Below are positions 1 through 5,283 of a DNA stretch of 5,283 bases, in pieces. The DNA is taken from the NCBI GenBank assembly GCA_012520015.1, contig JAAYPD010000426.1, forward strand, positions 1 to 5,283. The letters are read 5' to 3'. The notes below the pieces were generated by a model. That model had not been told where the DNA came from, searched no databases, and saw only the letters and a program-made list of their open reading frames with translations. Every line of letters begins with the position of its first letter. Positions within the stretch are counted from its first letter, which is position 1. This stretch comes from Methanomicrobiales archaeon (lineage in GTDB: Archaea > Halobacteriota > Methanomicrobia > Methanomicrobiales > Methanospirillaceae). Position numbers and translations under genes: made by a program.

Positions 1-1335
1 GACCGGCTTGGCATTCCACTTATTGAGATTACAACAAGTCCGTGTATGCACACTCCTGAAAAAGTCCAGAAGACGGCAGCACAGATAGGAATGATCCTGC
101 GATCTACAGCAAAGGTAAAACGCGGGCTTGGGACAATAAGGCAGGACATCAACATATCCATCAAAAATGGGAACAGGGTTGAGATTAAAGGGGTCCAGGA
201 ACTGGATCTTATCGCCGAAGTTGTAAGAAGGGAAGTTCACCGGCAGGTAACACTTCTTGAGATAAGAGATGAACTCATAAAGCGTGGAGCATCTGTTGAA
301 AAGACACCTGTCGATGTAACCTCTCTTTTTACCGGCAGTAAAAGCAGGGTTCTCAAATCAGCAAAGATGATCCTTGCAGTAAGGCTGAACAGATTCGCAG
401 GTCTTGTCGGCAGGGAGATTCAGCCCGGAAGGCGCCTTGGAAGTGAAATGTCTGACTATGCCAGGAAATGTGGGGTCGGAGGACTGTTTCACACCGATGA
501 ACTTCCTGCTTACGGCGTTACCGAAGAAGAGGTTATCAATCTCAAAAAAGCTCTTGATGCATCGCCAGACGACTGTGTGGTCATTGTTGCAGACAGACCA
601 GAGCGATGCCACTGTGCCATGCAGCAGATCATACGAAGGGCAGAACTGGCATTTGACGGCGTTTTAAAAGAGACAAGAAAGATGCTTGAGGGTGGATCAA
701 CTGCGTACATGAGACCACTTCCTGGTGCTGCACGCATGTACCCGGAGACTGACGTGCTCCCGGTCAGGGTAACACCGAAGCGATTTGCAGCAATTGAGAT
801 CCCTGAGATGATAGGTGATACCATCTCCAGGTACATGAAGGAGTTTGGACTTGACAGGGAAGTTGCCAGGCAGATGGCATATTCAGAAAGAAGAGAGGCA
901 TTTGAAGAGGTGATCGCAGCCGGTATTAAGCCAGCCCTGGCTGAGCGTGCATTTAACTCAACACTTATTGAACTTAGCAGGGAAGGAGCGCAGGTTCACC
1001 GGATTGCTGATGACGATATAAAGAGGGTTCTTGAATTCATCAGCACCGGAAAAATTGCCAAGGAAGCCCTTTCTCCCATCCTGACCGCAATGGCCGAGGG
1101 AAAGACACCTGAAGAAGCATGCGAGGCTGCTGCACCAAGGATATCTGAAGAGGAACTCAAAGAGATCATCAGCCGGATCGTTGCCGGGCGCACTGATTTT
1201 ATCAAAGAGCGCGGAAGTGCGGCAACCGGTCCTATCATGGGTGTTGTAATGAAAGAAGTCCGGGGTTCTGTAGACGGGAAGATTGTAAACCAGATCCTCC
1301 GCGAAGCTATCTCACAAGTGCTCAAGAATTCCTGA
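1..1335 (+). CDS. gatE: Glutamyl-tRNA(Gln) amidotransferase subunit E, 5' end outside window
   Basis: This is the C-terminal 444 residues of archaeal GatE; the reading frame is open from base 1, so the ATG at 46 is internal (residues before it, DRLGIPLIEI, are typical GatE sequence). GatE is the tRNA-binding and kinase-like subunit of the cytoplasmic GatDE heterotetramer. It activates Glu on misacylated Glu-tRNA(Gln), and GatD supplies ammonia from an amide donor. Numbering from base 1, the end of the catalytic cradle comes first. An AspRS-like (GAD) insertion follows at about residues 135-220. The cradle then resumes with the family block ETR...GGSTAYMRPLPGAARMYPETD (about 224-251). A helical region follows, and finally a YqeY/GatB-like tail (about 384-444) with MGVVMKEVRGSVDGK. 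Full-length GatE is usually around 600-640 residues, so roughly 180-190 residues are missing upstream. The frame is intact and ends at TGA. gatD often lies nearby but is not visible here. Identification is from remembered family motifs and is very secure. Confidence 0.96.
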   Translation, partial: DRLGIPLIEITTSPCMHTPEKVQKTAAQIGMILRSTAKVKRGLGTIRQDINISIKNGNRVEIKGVQELDLIAEVVRREVHRQVTLLEIRDELIKRGASVEKTPVDVTSLFTGSKSRVLKSAKMILAVRLNRFAGLVGREIQPGRRLGSEMSDYARKCGVGGLFHTDELPAYGVTEEEVINLKKALDASPDDCVVIVADRPERCHCAMQQIIRRAELAFDGVLKETRKMLEGGSTAYMRPLPGAARMYPETDVLPVRVTPKRFAAIEIPEMIGDTISRYMKEFGLDREVARQMAYSERREAFEEVIAAGIKPALAERAFNSTLIELSREGAQVHRIADDDIKRVLEFISTGKIAKEALSPILTAMAEGKTPEEACEAAAPRISEEELKEIISRIVAGRTDFIKERGSAATGPIMGVVMKEVRGSVDGKIVNQILREAISQVLKNS

Positions 1336-1352
1336 TAGATGTTAAGAAATTA

Positions 1353-1394
1353 GGCAATCTTTAATTGATGATAATGGGCAATAGTACAGGCAAT
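1353..1394 (+). repeat. Three phased GGCAAT hexamers upstream of the RGG-protein gene
   Basis: GGCAAT occurs at 1353-1358, 1377-1382 and 1389-1394, so starts are 24 and 12 bases apart. All three copies lie in the 73-base gap between gatE and the next gene. The spacing is close to helical periodicity, which could suit a regulator bound to one face of DNA, or an RNA-level signal in a leader. A chance origin is possible in so short a stretch. Confidence 0.3.
1360..1366 (+). promoter_or_regulatory. Weak candidate TATA box for the RGG-protein gene
   Basis: TTTAATT lies 42 bases before the ATG at 1409 and would place a start of transcription near 1388, giving a leader of about 20 bases. The upstream bases do not match a BRE well. 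Read-through from gatE is an equally good explanation for expression of the next gene. Confidence 0.22.
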
Positions 1395-1408
1395 CGCGAG
1401 GTATAATT

Positions 1409-1729
1409 ATGGGCAAGACAGGATCTATCGAATGGATGCAGATAAAAGGAAGTAAAGGCCAGATACGCCTTGTTCCAAAGAAGGAAGGAGAGACGAAGAA
1501 GCCAGGACCAAACCAGAGGTTTAAGGCACAGACCACCATCAAGAGGATGGAGAGGGCTGCCGGCCGGGGTGGCAGAGGTTCTGCTGGCGGACGCGGTGGC
1601 AGCCGCGGAGGAAGAGGAGCCACTGGTGGGAGAGGAGGACAGACTACTCCGCTTCGCACCATGGCAGCCAGAAGAAGAATGGGACGCCCGAAAGTTTCCA
1701 TGCTTGGTCAGAAACAACGCTCGAAATAA
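1409..1729 (+). CDS. Small basic RGG-repeat protein, probable RNA-binding
   Basis: This gene encodes 106 residues, strongly basic and with few acidic residues. The ATG is supported by GAGGT at 1398-1402, six bases upstream. Three parts are visible. Residues 1-39 form a head (MGKTGSIEWMQIKGSKGQIR, then LVPKKEGETKKPGPNQRF) that looks conserved and may match small methanogen proteins catalogued as DUF5350; that family name is from memory and uncertain. Residues 52-77 are almost purely Gly and Arg with Ser, Ala and Thr, containing several RGG and GRGG units. Residues 78-106 form a basic tail (MAARRRMGRPK). RGG boxes in known proteins bind structured RNA and promote RNA-protein assembly, so an RNA- or ribosome-associated role is inferred, not shown. 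It follows gatE in the same direction and may share its transcript. There is no signal peptide or membrane segment. It is very unlikely to be a chance frame, given the ribosome site and the structured head. Confidence 0.82.
   Translation: MGKTGSIEWMQIKGSKGQIRLVPKKEGETKKPGPNQRFKAQTTIKRMERAAGRGGRGSAGGRGGSRGGRGATGGRGGQTTPLRTMAARRRMGRPKVSMLGQKQRSK
1562..1639 (+). repeat. Purine-rich RGG-encoding repeat tract
   Basis: This G/A-rich low-complexity stretch encodes residues 52-77 of the basic protein, with irregular tandem Arg-Gly-Gly units. Codons for Arg vary (CGG, AGA, CGC) and Gly uses GGT, GGC, GGA and GGG. The repeat is therefore kept at the protein level and is not a recent exact DNA duplication. 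The tract opens long spurious frames on both strands. Confidence 0.6.
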
Positions 1730-1737
1730 TCAGATAC

Positions 1738-1765
1738 CCTTTGTCACTTTTTTCCTGGCAAAAGG
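1738..1765 (+). terminator. Possible archaeal T-tract terminator after the RGG gene
   Basis: Six consecutive T residues (1748-1753) in a pyrimidine-rich stretch begin 19 bases after the stop codon. Archaeal RNA polymerase commonly terminates at such tracts without a hairpin. A weak flanking pair, CCTTT at 1738-1742 and AAAGG at 1761-1765, surrounds it. Its location between two transcription units fits, but there is only one T-tract. Confidence 0.38.
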
Positions 1766-1816
1766 TTCAGGAAGGCAGAAGATGCTGTTTTATGAAATAT
1801 ACAGAACATAACAGAG

Positions 1817-1829
1817 GGTAATTATATAA
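1817..1829 (+). promoter_or_regulatory. BRE/TATA promoter of the five-gene cluster
   Basis: GGTAAT (1817-1822) fits the archaeal BRE pattern RNWAAW and runs directly into TTATATAA (1822-1829), a strong TATA box for TBP. Transcription would be expected to start near 1850-1854, giving a leader of roughly 60 bases before the ATG at 1914. A second, weaker TATA-like CTATAT at 1887-1892 could instead yield a nearly leaderless message. Confidence 0.55.
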
Positions 1830-1845
1830 CCACGTATTCTGGTTA
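1827..1845. promoter_or_regulatory. Inverted repeat TAACC-N9-GGTTA overlapping the TATA box
   Basis: TAACC (1827-1831) and GGTTA (1841-1845) form a perfect five-base inverted repeat separated by nine bases. It begins inside the TATA box, where a bound regulator would block the basal factors. The arms are short, so operator function is only a suggestion. Confidence 0.3.
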
Positions 1846-1881
1846 CAATCAATTTTGACAGGTCTGCAGAGAGGAACGGAC

Positions 1882-1906
1882 ACTAACTATATTGCGTAAG
1901 GTTAGT
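1882..1906. promoter_or_regulatory. Inverted repeat ACTAAC-N13-GTTAGT before the start codon
   Basis: ACTAAC (1882-1887) and GTTAGT (1901-1906) pair perfectly. The right arm includes part of the only Shine-Dalgarno-like sequence (AAGGT, 1898-1902) for the ATG at 1914. In RNA the pairing would partly hide that site; in DNA it could be a second operator resembling the repeat at the TATA box. Arms are only six bases. Confidence 0.33.
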
Positions 1907-1913
1907 ATGTACT

Positions 1914-2270
1914 ATGGATAAAAAAGGTGCTGTCTCTGCATTTCAGTATGGTGAACGGGCAAAATCCGAGTTGATTATAGCATCACAGCTTATCACTGTC
2001 CTTTCTGGTTTAAAAGATGCTGAACGCACCGGTGGTAAAAAGATAGTACTGCAATGCCTTGAATCGATACGGATTGAGCTTCAGTTTGCACTCCGTGGCA
2101 CAGGCAACCAGGAATTTCAAAAGTCCATAGACAACCTGAACCTGGCCATCAGCCTTGTGGAGAGCAATGATTATGACCAGGCCGTAAAAACCATCGGTGC
2201 GGCAGTAAGCAATGCGACGACAGTTGCAATGCATGCATGGCAGGAACTTGAAAAACATGAATTTATCTGA
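1914..2270 (+). CDS. Unrecognised small helical protein, first gene of cluster
   Basis: I do not recognise this 118-residue protein. It appears soluble and almost wholly helical, with no signal peptide and no cysteine pair (a single Cys near residue 48). Four amphipathic stretches can be seen, at about residues 5-35, 40-62, 67-84 and 87-115. They are separated by short polar turns such as the RTGGKK and RGTGNQ loops, suggesting a four-helix bundle. The third and fourth (NLNLAISLVESNDYDQAVKT) have the look of a TPR-like or bundle packing unit. The ATG at 1914 is the only reasonable start; its ribosome site (AAGGT, 11 bases upstream) is weak. Its 3' end overlaps the nitroreductase gene by 14 bases, implying translational coupling and a shared message. 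It reads as a real gene because of this overlap, the upstream promoter and ordinary amino acid composition. A partner or regulator of the flavoprotein is possible but unproven. Confidence 0.78.
   Translation: MDKKGAVSAFQYGERAKSELIIASQLITVLSGLKDAERTGGKKIVLQCLESIRIELQFALRGTGNQEFQKSIDNLNLAISLVESNDYDQAVKTIGAAVSNATTVAMHAWQELEKHEFI
2242..2246 (+). promoter_or_regulatory. Ribosome binding site deciding the nitroreductase start
   Basis: AGGAA lies ten bases before the ATG at 2257, inside the preceding gene. It favours this start over an in-frame ATG at 2212, which would add 15 residues (MRRQLQCMHGRNLKN) unlike the family's N-terminus. Confidence 0.5.
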
Positions 2271-2784
2271 GCTCAACCACTTTCTTGCAGGTCGAACATC
2301 AGTCAGGCAGTACCTCCCGGACCCCGTTCCTGATAAAGTCATCCAGGAGATCCTGAAATCCACCAGCAAGGCTCCTTCTGCCGGCAATCTTGAGTCATGG
2401 GATGTGATTTTTGTGACTGATGAAGGAACACGGGAACTGCTTGCCGATGCAGCTTTTTTACAGGAACATGTATCTGCTGCACCGGTTGTTTTCGTGATCT
2501 GTGCAAATTATGTCCGTTCCATGTCCAGGTATGAAGAAAGGGGCATTCTATATGCGATGCAGGACGCAACCATTGCAGGAACATACCTGATGCTCGCCAT
2601 ACATGCCGCAGGCCTTGGATCATGCTGGACCGGGGCATTTGATGATGAGATGGTCCGGGAGATTCTTGGCATTCCCGGACATATAAGACCGGTAACACTA
2701 CTTACCGCCGGATATCCAGGTGAGGTACTGCCCCCGCCTCCCCGGATGGATACCGGTGAACATGTTCATTACGGATATTGGTAA
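2257..2784 (+). CDS. Nitroreductase-family FMN-dependent oxidoreductase
   Basis: This gene encodes a 175-residue protein of the nitroreductase fold, which binds FMN at a homodimer interface and transfers electrons from a reduced cofactor to an unidentified substrate. Visible family marks are the FMN-phosphate motif R13-T-S15-V-R17, the A39-PSAGN44 block followed by a beta strand (WDVIFV), the helix QDATIAGTYLMLAIHAAGLGSCW (102-124) and the terminal strand with TAGYPGE (150-156). The length is near the lower end for stand-alone members. The start at 2257 is chosen because residues 3-19 then begin as in the family (LNHFLAGRTSVRQY) and because of a nearby ribosome site; an ATG at 2212 is rejected. 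It overlaps the previous gene by 14 bases and is followed 21 bases later by the UPF0212 gene. The electron donor cannot be told from sequence; in a methanogen F420H2, NAD(P)H or ferredoxin are all conceivable. The family is secure, the reaction is not. Confidence 0.92.
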   Translation: MNLSELNHFLAGRTSVRQYLPDPVPDKVIQEILKSTSKAPSAGNLESWDVIFVTDEGTRELLADAAFLQEHVSAAPVVFVICANYVRSMSRYEERGILYAMQDATIAGTYLMLAIHAAGLGSCWTGAFDDEMVREILGIPGHIRPVTLLTAGYPGEVLPPPPRMDTGEHVHYGYW

Positions 2785-2805
2785 ACACCAGAAAAGGAAT
2801 GATAA

Positions 2806-3144
2806 ATGCCTGACTATCTTGTAATACTGGAGTCTGCATGGACTATACGTGACGCAGACTCAGTCGACGACGCAATAAGCATAGCAATTAGTGAAGCAGG
2901 AAAGAGACTAAACCCGACAGCAAAATTTGTTGATGTTGAAGCCGGAATCCTTTCATGCCCATATTGCGAGGAAGAACTGCCATGCACGCTGATCGTCGCA
3001 AGAACTGCCCTGGTTGGAATAAAAATGGAGATGAAAGTGTATAAGGCAGATTCTGAAGAACATGCACGGAGAATCGCCCTCTCAACCATTGGAAAAGCAT
3101 TAAGAGACATTCCGCTTGAAGTCGTCGAGGTTGAAGAGTTGTGA
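2806..3144 (+). CDS. UPF0212 (DUF555) family protein of unknown function
   Basis: The 112 residues match the archaeal UPF0212 family along their whole length. Matching parts are the opening MPDYLVILESAWTIRD, the block AISEAGKRLNP (about 28-37), a cysteine knuckle C51-P-Y-C54, T67-ALVGIKMEMKVY and S83-EEHARRIA, then the closing IPLEVVEVEE. No biochemical role is known to me. Two cysteines spaced CxxC, with a third at 60, suggest a metal or redox site; a single chain offers too few ligands for a typical zinc finger unless it dimerises or uses other residues. It is soluble, with no membrane segment. The start is well supported by AAGGAA at 2794-2799, six bases before the ATG. The stop codon overlaps the GTG of the kinase gene by four bases, so the two are translationally coupled. 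Confidence 0.94.
   Translation: MPDYLVILESAWTIRDADSVDDAISIAISEAGKRLNPTAKFVDVEAGILSCPYCEEELPCTLIVARTALVGIKMEMKVYKADSEEHARRIALSTIGKALRDIPLEVVEVEEL
3127..3131 (+). promoter_or_regulatory. Ribosome binding site deciding the GTG start of the kinase
   Basis: GAGGT lies nine bases before the GTG at 3141, within the last codons of the UPF0212 gene. It supports the non-ATG start, which also gives the expected family opening (ISVVGHTAVDHI). Confidence 0.6.
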
Positions 3145-4040
3145 TTTCCGTTGTAGGTCATACTGCCGTTGATCATATCTGTAAAGTCTCCCACCTTCCA
3201 GGCCCGAATGCATCAGCATCAATACTGGAACGGACTATATCATTTGGTGGAGGAGCTGCTAACATTGCAGTCGGAATTGCATTACTTGGTGGAAAAGTAT
3301 CCCTGGTAAGCGCAGTAGGCGGTGACTTTGCTGGAAGTGCTTATGATTCCAGGATGAAAGAACTTGGAATTGATCAGCGGTTCTTTGTAGCTCCGGAAAA
3401 ACACACAGCAACCGCATTTATGTTCACCGGGCCGGAAGGCGACCAGATGACCTATTTTGAATGGGGAGCATCATGCCTTTTCGAGACCGAAAAGGCCCCG
3501 TCACTCCCTTTTGTTCACATGGCAACAGCTGATCCAGGATTTAATGTTCAGGTGGCAAAGCAGGCAGGGTTTGCATCATTTGATCCAGGACAGGACCTTC
3601 ACAGGTACAAGGCTGAACATCTTAGGACCATCCTTGACTCGATTGATCTCCTCATTGCCAACCATCATGAATATGCAGACATGTGTACAACCCTTGGATT
3701 GTCCATGGAAGAACTGGTATCTTCTGTACCGATGGCGATTGAGACCAGGGGAGGTGAAGGTGCTTTTCTTTATATAAAAGGGAAAAAAAGCTTCATACCA
3801 GCCGTCAGGGTTTCCTGTGTTGATCCAACCGGAGCAGGTGATGCATTCAGGGCAGGGTTTCTGACCGCATATGCTGCTGGTTTTTCCTCAGAAGATGCAT
3901 GCAGGATCGGTACAGTCACGGCATCATTTGTCGTGGAGACCTGCGGATGCCAGACCGGCCTTCCTGGATGGCAGGAGATGAGCAGGCGTTACGAAGAGAA
4001 CTTTGGTCCGTTTCCCACCCATGGCCCTGGACGGTTATAA
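3141..4040 (+). CDS. PfkB-family nucleoside kinase (MJ0406-like)
   Basis: This 299-residue ribokinase/PfkB-fold enzyme is predicted to phosphorylate nucleosides with ATP in the cytoplasm, feeding nucleotide salvage. It resembles, from memory, the broad-specificity nucleoside kinase MJ0406 of Methanocaldococcus jannaschii (about 300 residues) end to end. Shared parts include V5-GHTAVDHI, SFDPGQDL, the DPTGAGD region and a C-terminal ASFVVE..GCQT..P block. PfkB signature 1 is at 36-65 (GGGAANIAVGIALLGG and following), with N41 in the sugar-binding part. The N174-HHE177 motif fits the NxxE magnesium/phosphate motif. T202-RGGEGA is the ATP-contact strand, and D228-PTGAGD234 is the anion hole with D234 as catalytic base. 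All key residues are present. Translation begins at GTG in a GTGA overlap with the UPF0212 stop, with GAGGT upstream. The stop is 14 bases before the DUF2070 gene. Family assignment is secure; exact substrate (adenosine, inosine, cytidine, guanosine or another sugar) is inferred. Confidence 0.93.
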   Translation: MISVVGHTAVDHICKVSHLPGPNASASILERTISFGGGAANIAVGIALLGGKVSLVSAVGGDFAGSAYDSRMKELGIDQRFFVAPEKHTATAFMFTGPEGDQMTYFEWGASCLFETEKAPSLPFVHMATADPGFNVQVAKQAGFASFDPGQDLHRYKAEHLRTILDSIDLLIANHHEYADMCTTLGLSMEELVSSVPMAIETRGGEGAFLYIKGKKSFIPAVRVSCVDPTGAGDAFRAGFLTAYAAGFSSEDACRIGTVTASFVVETCGCQTGLPGWQEMSRRYEENFGPFPTHGPGRL

Positions 4041-4054
4041 AAAGGTAAGCTGGA

Positions 4055-5283
4055 ATGGATACAAACGTACCTGGAAGCGCCGTCAGGATCGAAAAGATGT
4101 CCAGGTACATCTTTACTGCACCAAGGTGGCCGGCATCACTTGCCATCCTGTTCATCCTCGGGCTTTTACTTGAAATTCTCTCAAGAAGAATTGATCCATC
4201 TTATGGATGGTTTGGCATCCTTGGATTCATAATACCGGGGCTGATGGCATTTCTGCTCACACGTCCGCTGGTTGTGATGTTAAATCGGCAGATGACCTGG
4301 AACAGAGGAGCGCTCCTGGCAGTCTCATGCACACTCTTTTCATGCCTGATCACCCTGATTGGACTGATAATATTTAAAGACCTGTTGATTTTGTGCTATA
4401 CAATATCACTCGGTTTCATCTTCGGACTTCGTCTTCTGGTACTGGTCTCAATTGCTGATTACCGGACATCAAGGATGATCCTTCCTGCATCTGTCCAGAG
4501 CATAACCGGCTGGCTTTGTGTTCTGCTTATCTTTCCAGATCCTTTCCCTGTTCTTGCACCTGTCCAGATGATCTTCTTTGGTGCCGGGTTTTCAATCCTT
4601 ATCTGGCTTATTGACAGGCCATTATACCGGGCATTTCACATCAGGGGACTGAAATTTCTCAATGCATTCATAGCCCACCTGACTGACGGAGATAAGGGAA
4701 TGGAAGACTTTTTCAGGGACATAGGGCAGGAGGCATGGGTTCCGCAGGTAAGCATATTTTTCAGGCGTAAAGGAAAAAAAGACCTGATCCTGACCATTCC
4801 AAACCTGCATCCAGGCCCGATGGGAGAGATTGGAGGGGGAAATCTCCCTTCAATTCTTCGAAACAGGTTTGAGGAGGAGATGATGGTTGCCCATGGCTGT
4901 GCAACACATGATTACAACCTGGTCTCTGAAGGGGAGATAGACAAGATCGTTGAGGCTATAAATGAGACAAGGCCGTCACTGCACTGGCATGATAATGCAG
5001 GACAACCCGGACGAATAAAATCAGGCACCGTCTCTCTCCTGTACCAGAGGATCGGAGACGCCCTTCTGATGGTAAGTACCAGGTCACCTGACAAGACTGA
5101 GGATATCGATTTTGGAATAGGTCATGCGATCATCTGTGAAGGTCATAAAATTACACCACATGTAGGCTTTATTGATGCCCATAACTGCCTTGGAGACGAG
5201 ATTGATGTCATTTTGCCTGGGACCAGGACAGCACATGAATACTTTACCGCTGCCTCACAGGCGATGAACAGGTGGAATGACGA
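4055..5283 (+). CDS. DUF2070 family membrane protein, 3' end outside window
   Basis: The frame stays open from the ATG at 4055 to the last base, giving 409 residues of a protein that in this archaeal family is usually near 550-620. The ATG follows AAAGGT (4041-4046) by eight bases and the kinase stop by 14, so it belongs to the same transcript. The N-terminal half is membrane-embedded, with hydrophobic segments at about 27-42, 53-69, 86-107, 110-134, 150-160 and 167-186. The first is preceded by basic residues. A soluble domain starts near 195. It holds the motifs H252-PGP255, G260-GGNLP265, A283-THDYN288, H310-W-H312-D313 and D374-AHN377, which I recall as the conserved core of DUF2070. The density of His, Asp and Asn suggests metal binding or hydrolase-like catalysis at the membrane; that is inference, as no function is established to my knowledge. 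The first membrane helices carry few charged residues, and no frameshift is seen. Confidence 0.9.
   Translation, partial: MDTNVPGSAVRIEKMSRYIFTAPRWPASLAILFILGLLLEILSRRIDPSYGWFGILGFIIPGLMAFLLTRPLVVMLNRQMTWNRGALLAVSCTLFSCLITLIGLIIFKDLLILCYTISLGFIFGLRLLVLVSIADYRTSRMILPASVQSITGWLCVLLIFPDPFPVLAPVQMIFFGAGFSILIWLIDRPLYRAFHIRGLKFLNAFIAHLTDGDKGMEDFFRDIGQEAWVPQVSIFFRRKGKKDLILTIPNLHPGPMGEIGGGNLPSILRNRFEEEMMVAHGCATHDYNLVSEGEIDKIVEAINETRPSLHWHDNAGQPGRIKSGTVSLLYQRIGDALLMVSTRSPDKTEDIDFGIGHAIICEGHKITPHVGFIDAHNCLGDEIDVILPGTRTAHEYFTAASQAMNRWND

Noticed and set aside
46..48. ATG at 46 as the start of the first gene
   Set aside because: The frame is open to base 1 and the upstream codons encode typical GatE sequence, so the gene is cut by the window edge and does not begin here.
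1366..1394. Possible C/D box guide RNA starting at TTGATGA
   Set aside because: The first base breaks the RUGAUGA C-box rule and no D box (CTGA) follows at a suitable distance.
1342..1717. Two long minus-strand frames opposite the RGG gene
   Set aside because: They are proline- or serine/alanine-rich mirrors of the Gly/Arg codons and lack family resemblance; the + strand gene has a good ribosome site and a structured head.
1470..1811. A 113-codon + strand frame overlapping the RGG gene and running past its stop
   Set aside because: It is a by-product of the low-complexity purine-rich tract, its start has no convincing ribosome site, and its product has a repetitive leucine/alanine/glutamate run typical of a shifted RGG frame.
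1863..1870. Palindrome TCTGCAGA in the cluster leader
   Set aside because: An isolated eight-base palindrome is expected by chance, and it has no partner copy in the window.
2212..2256. Upstream ATG extension of the nitroreductase
   Set aside because: It would extend the overlap with the preceding gene to 59 bases and add a non-family N-terminus; the ATG at 2257 has AGGAA upstream and gives the usual beginning.
4622..5094. Minus-strand frames within the DUF2070 gene (4622-4810 and 4912-5094)
   Set aside because: They lie opposite the conserved DUF2070 domain, show no family features and have no promoter or ribosome site that I can see.

Overview
The window is a compact, single-strand stretch of an archaeal chromosome, very probably from a methanogen. 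The evidence is an archaeal GatDE-type amidotransferase subunit E, a UPF0212 (DUF555) protein, a DUF2070 membrane protein and a PfkB kinase resembling the Methanocaldococcus jannaschii nucleoside kinase MJ0406. Archaeal-type BRE/TATA elements and short GGAGG-like ribosome sites fit this. Moderate G+C and the protein flavour suggest Methanomicrobiales (for example a Methanospirillum-like organism), but the genus is a guess. All seven genes read on the + strand, and I saw no RNA gene, mobile element or CRISPR array.

Bases 1-1335 hold the 3' two thirds of gatE, whose start lies before the window. GatE works with GatD to amidate Glu-tRNA(Gln) to Gln-tRNA(Gln). After a 73-base gap with three evenly phased GGCAAT hexamers comes a 106-residue, very basic protein (1409-1729) with a short conserved-looking head and an Arg-Gly-Gly-rich segment. 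It looks like a stand-alone RNA-binding protein.

Bases 1730-1913 are an intergenic control region: a T-tract that may end the upstream transcript, a good BRE/TATA promoter and two inverted repeats built on TAAC/GTTA half-sites. This appears to drive a tightly packed five-gene cluster: an unrecognised helical 118-residue protein (1914-2270), a nitroreductase-family flavoprotein (2257-2784, 14-base overlap), a UPF0212 protein (2806-3144), a PfkB-family nucleoside kinase (3141-4040, GTG start in a 4-base overlap) and a DUF2070 membrane protein (4055 to beyond the window end).

The cluster mixes one gene of fairly clear function (nucleoside phosphorylation), one flavoenzyme of unknown substrate and three proteins without known function. 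The most interesting leads are the RGG protein, the His/Asp/Asn-rich soluble domain of the DUF2070 protein, and the possible functional link among the five co-transcribed genes.
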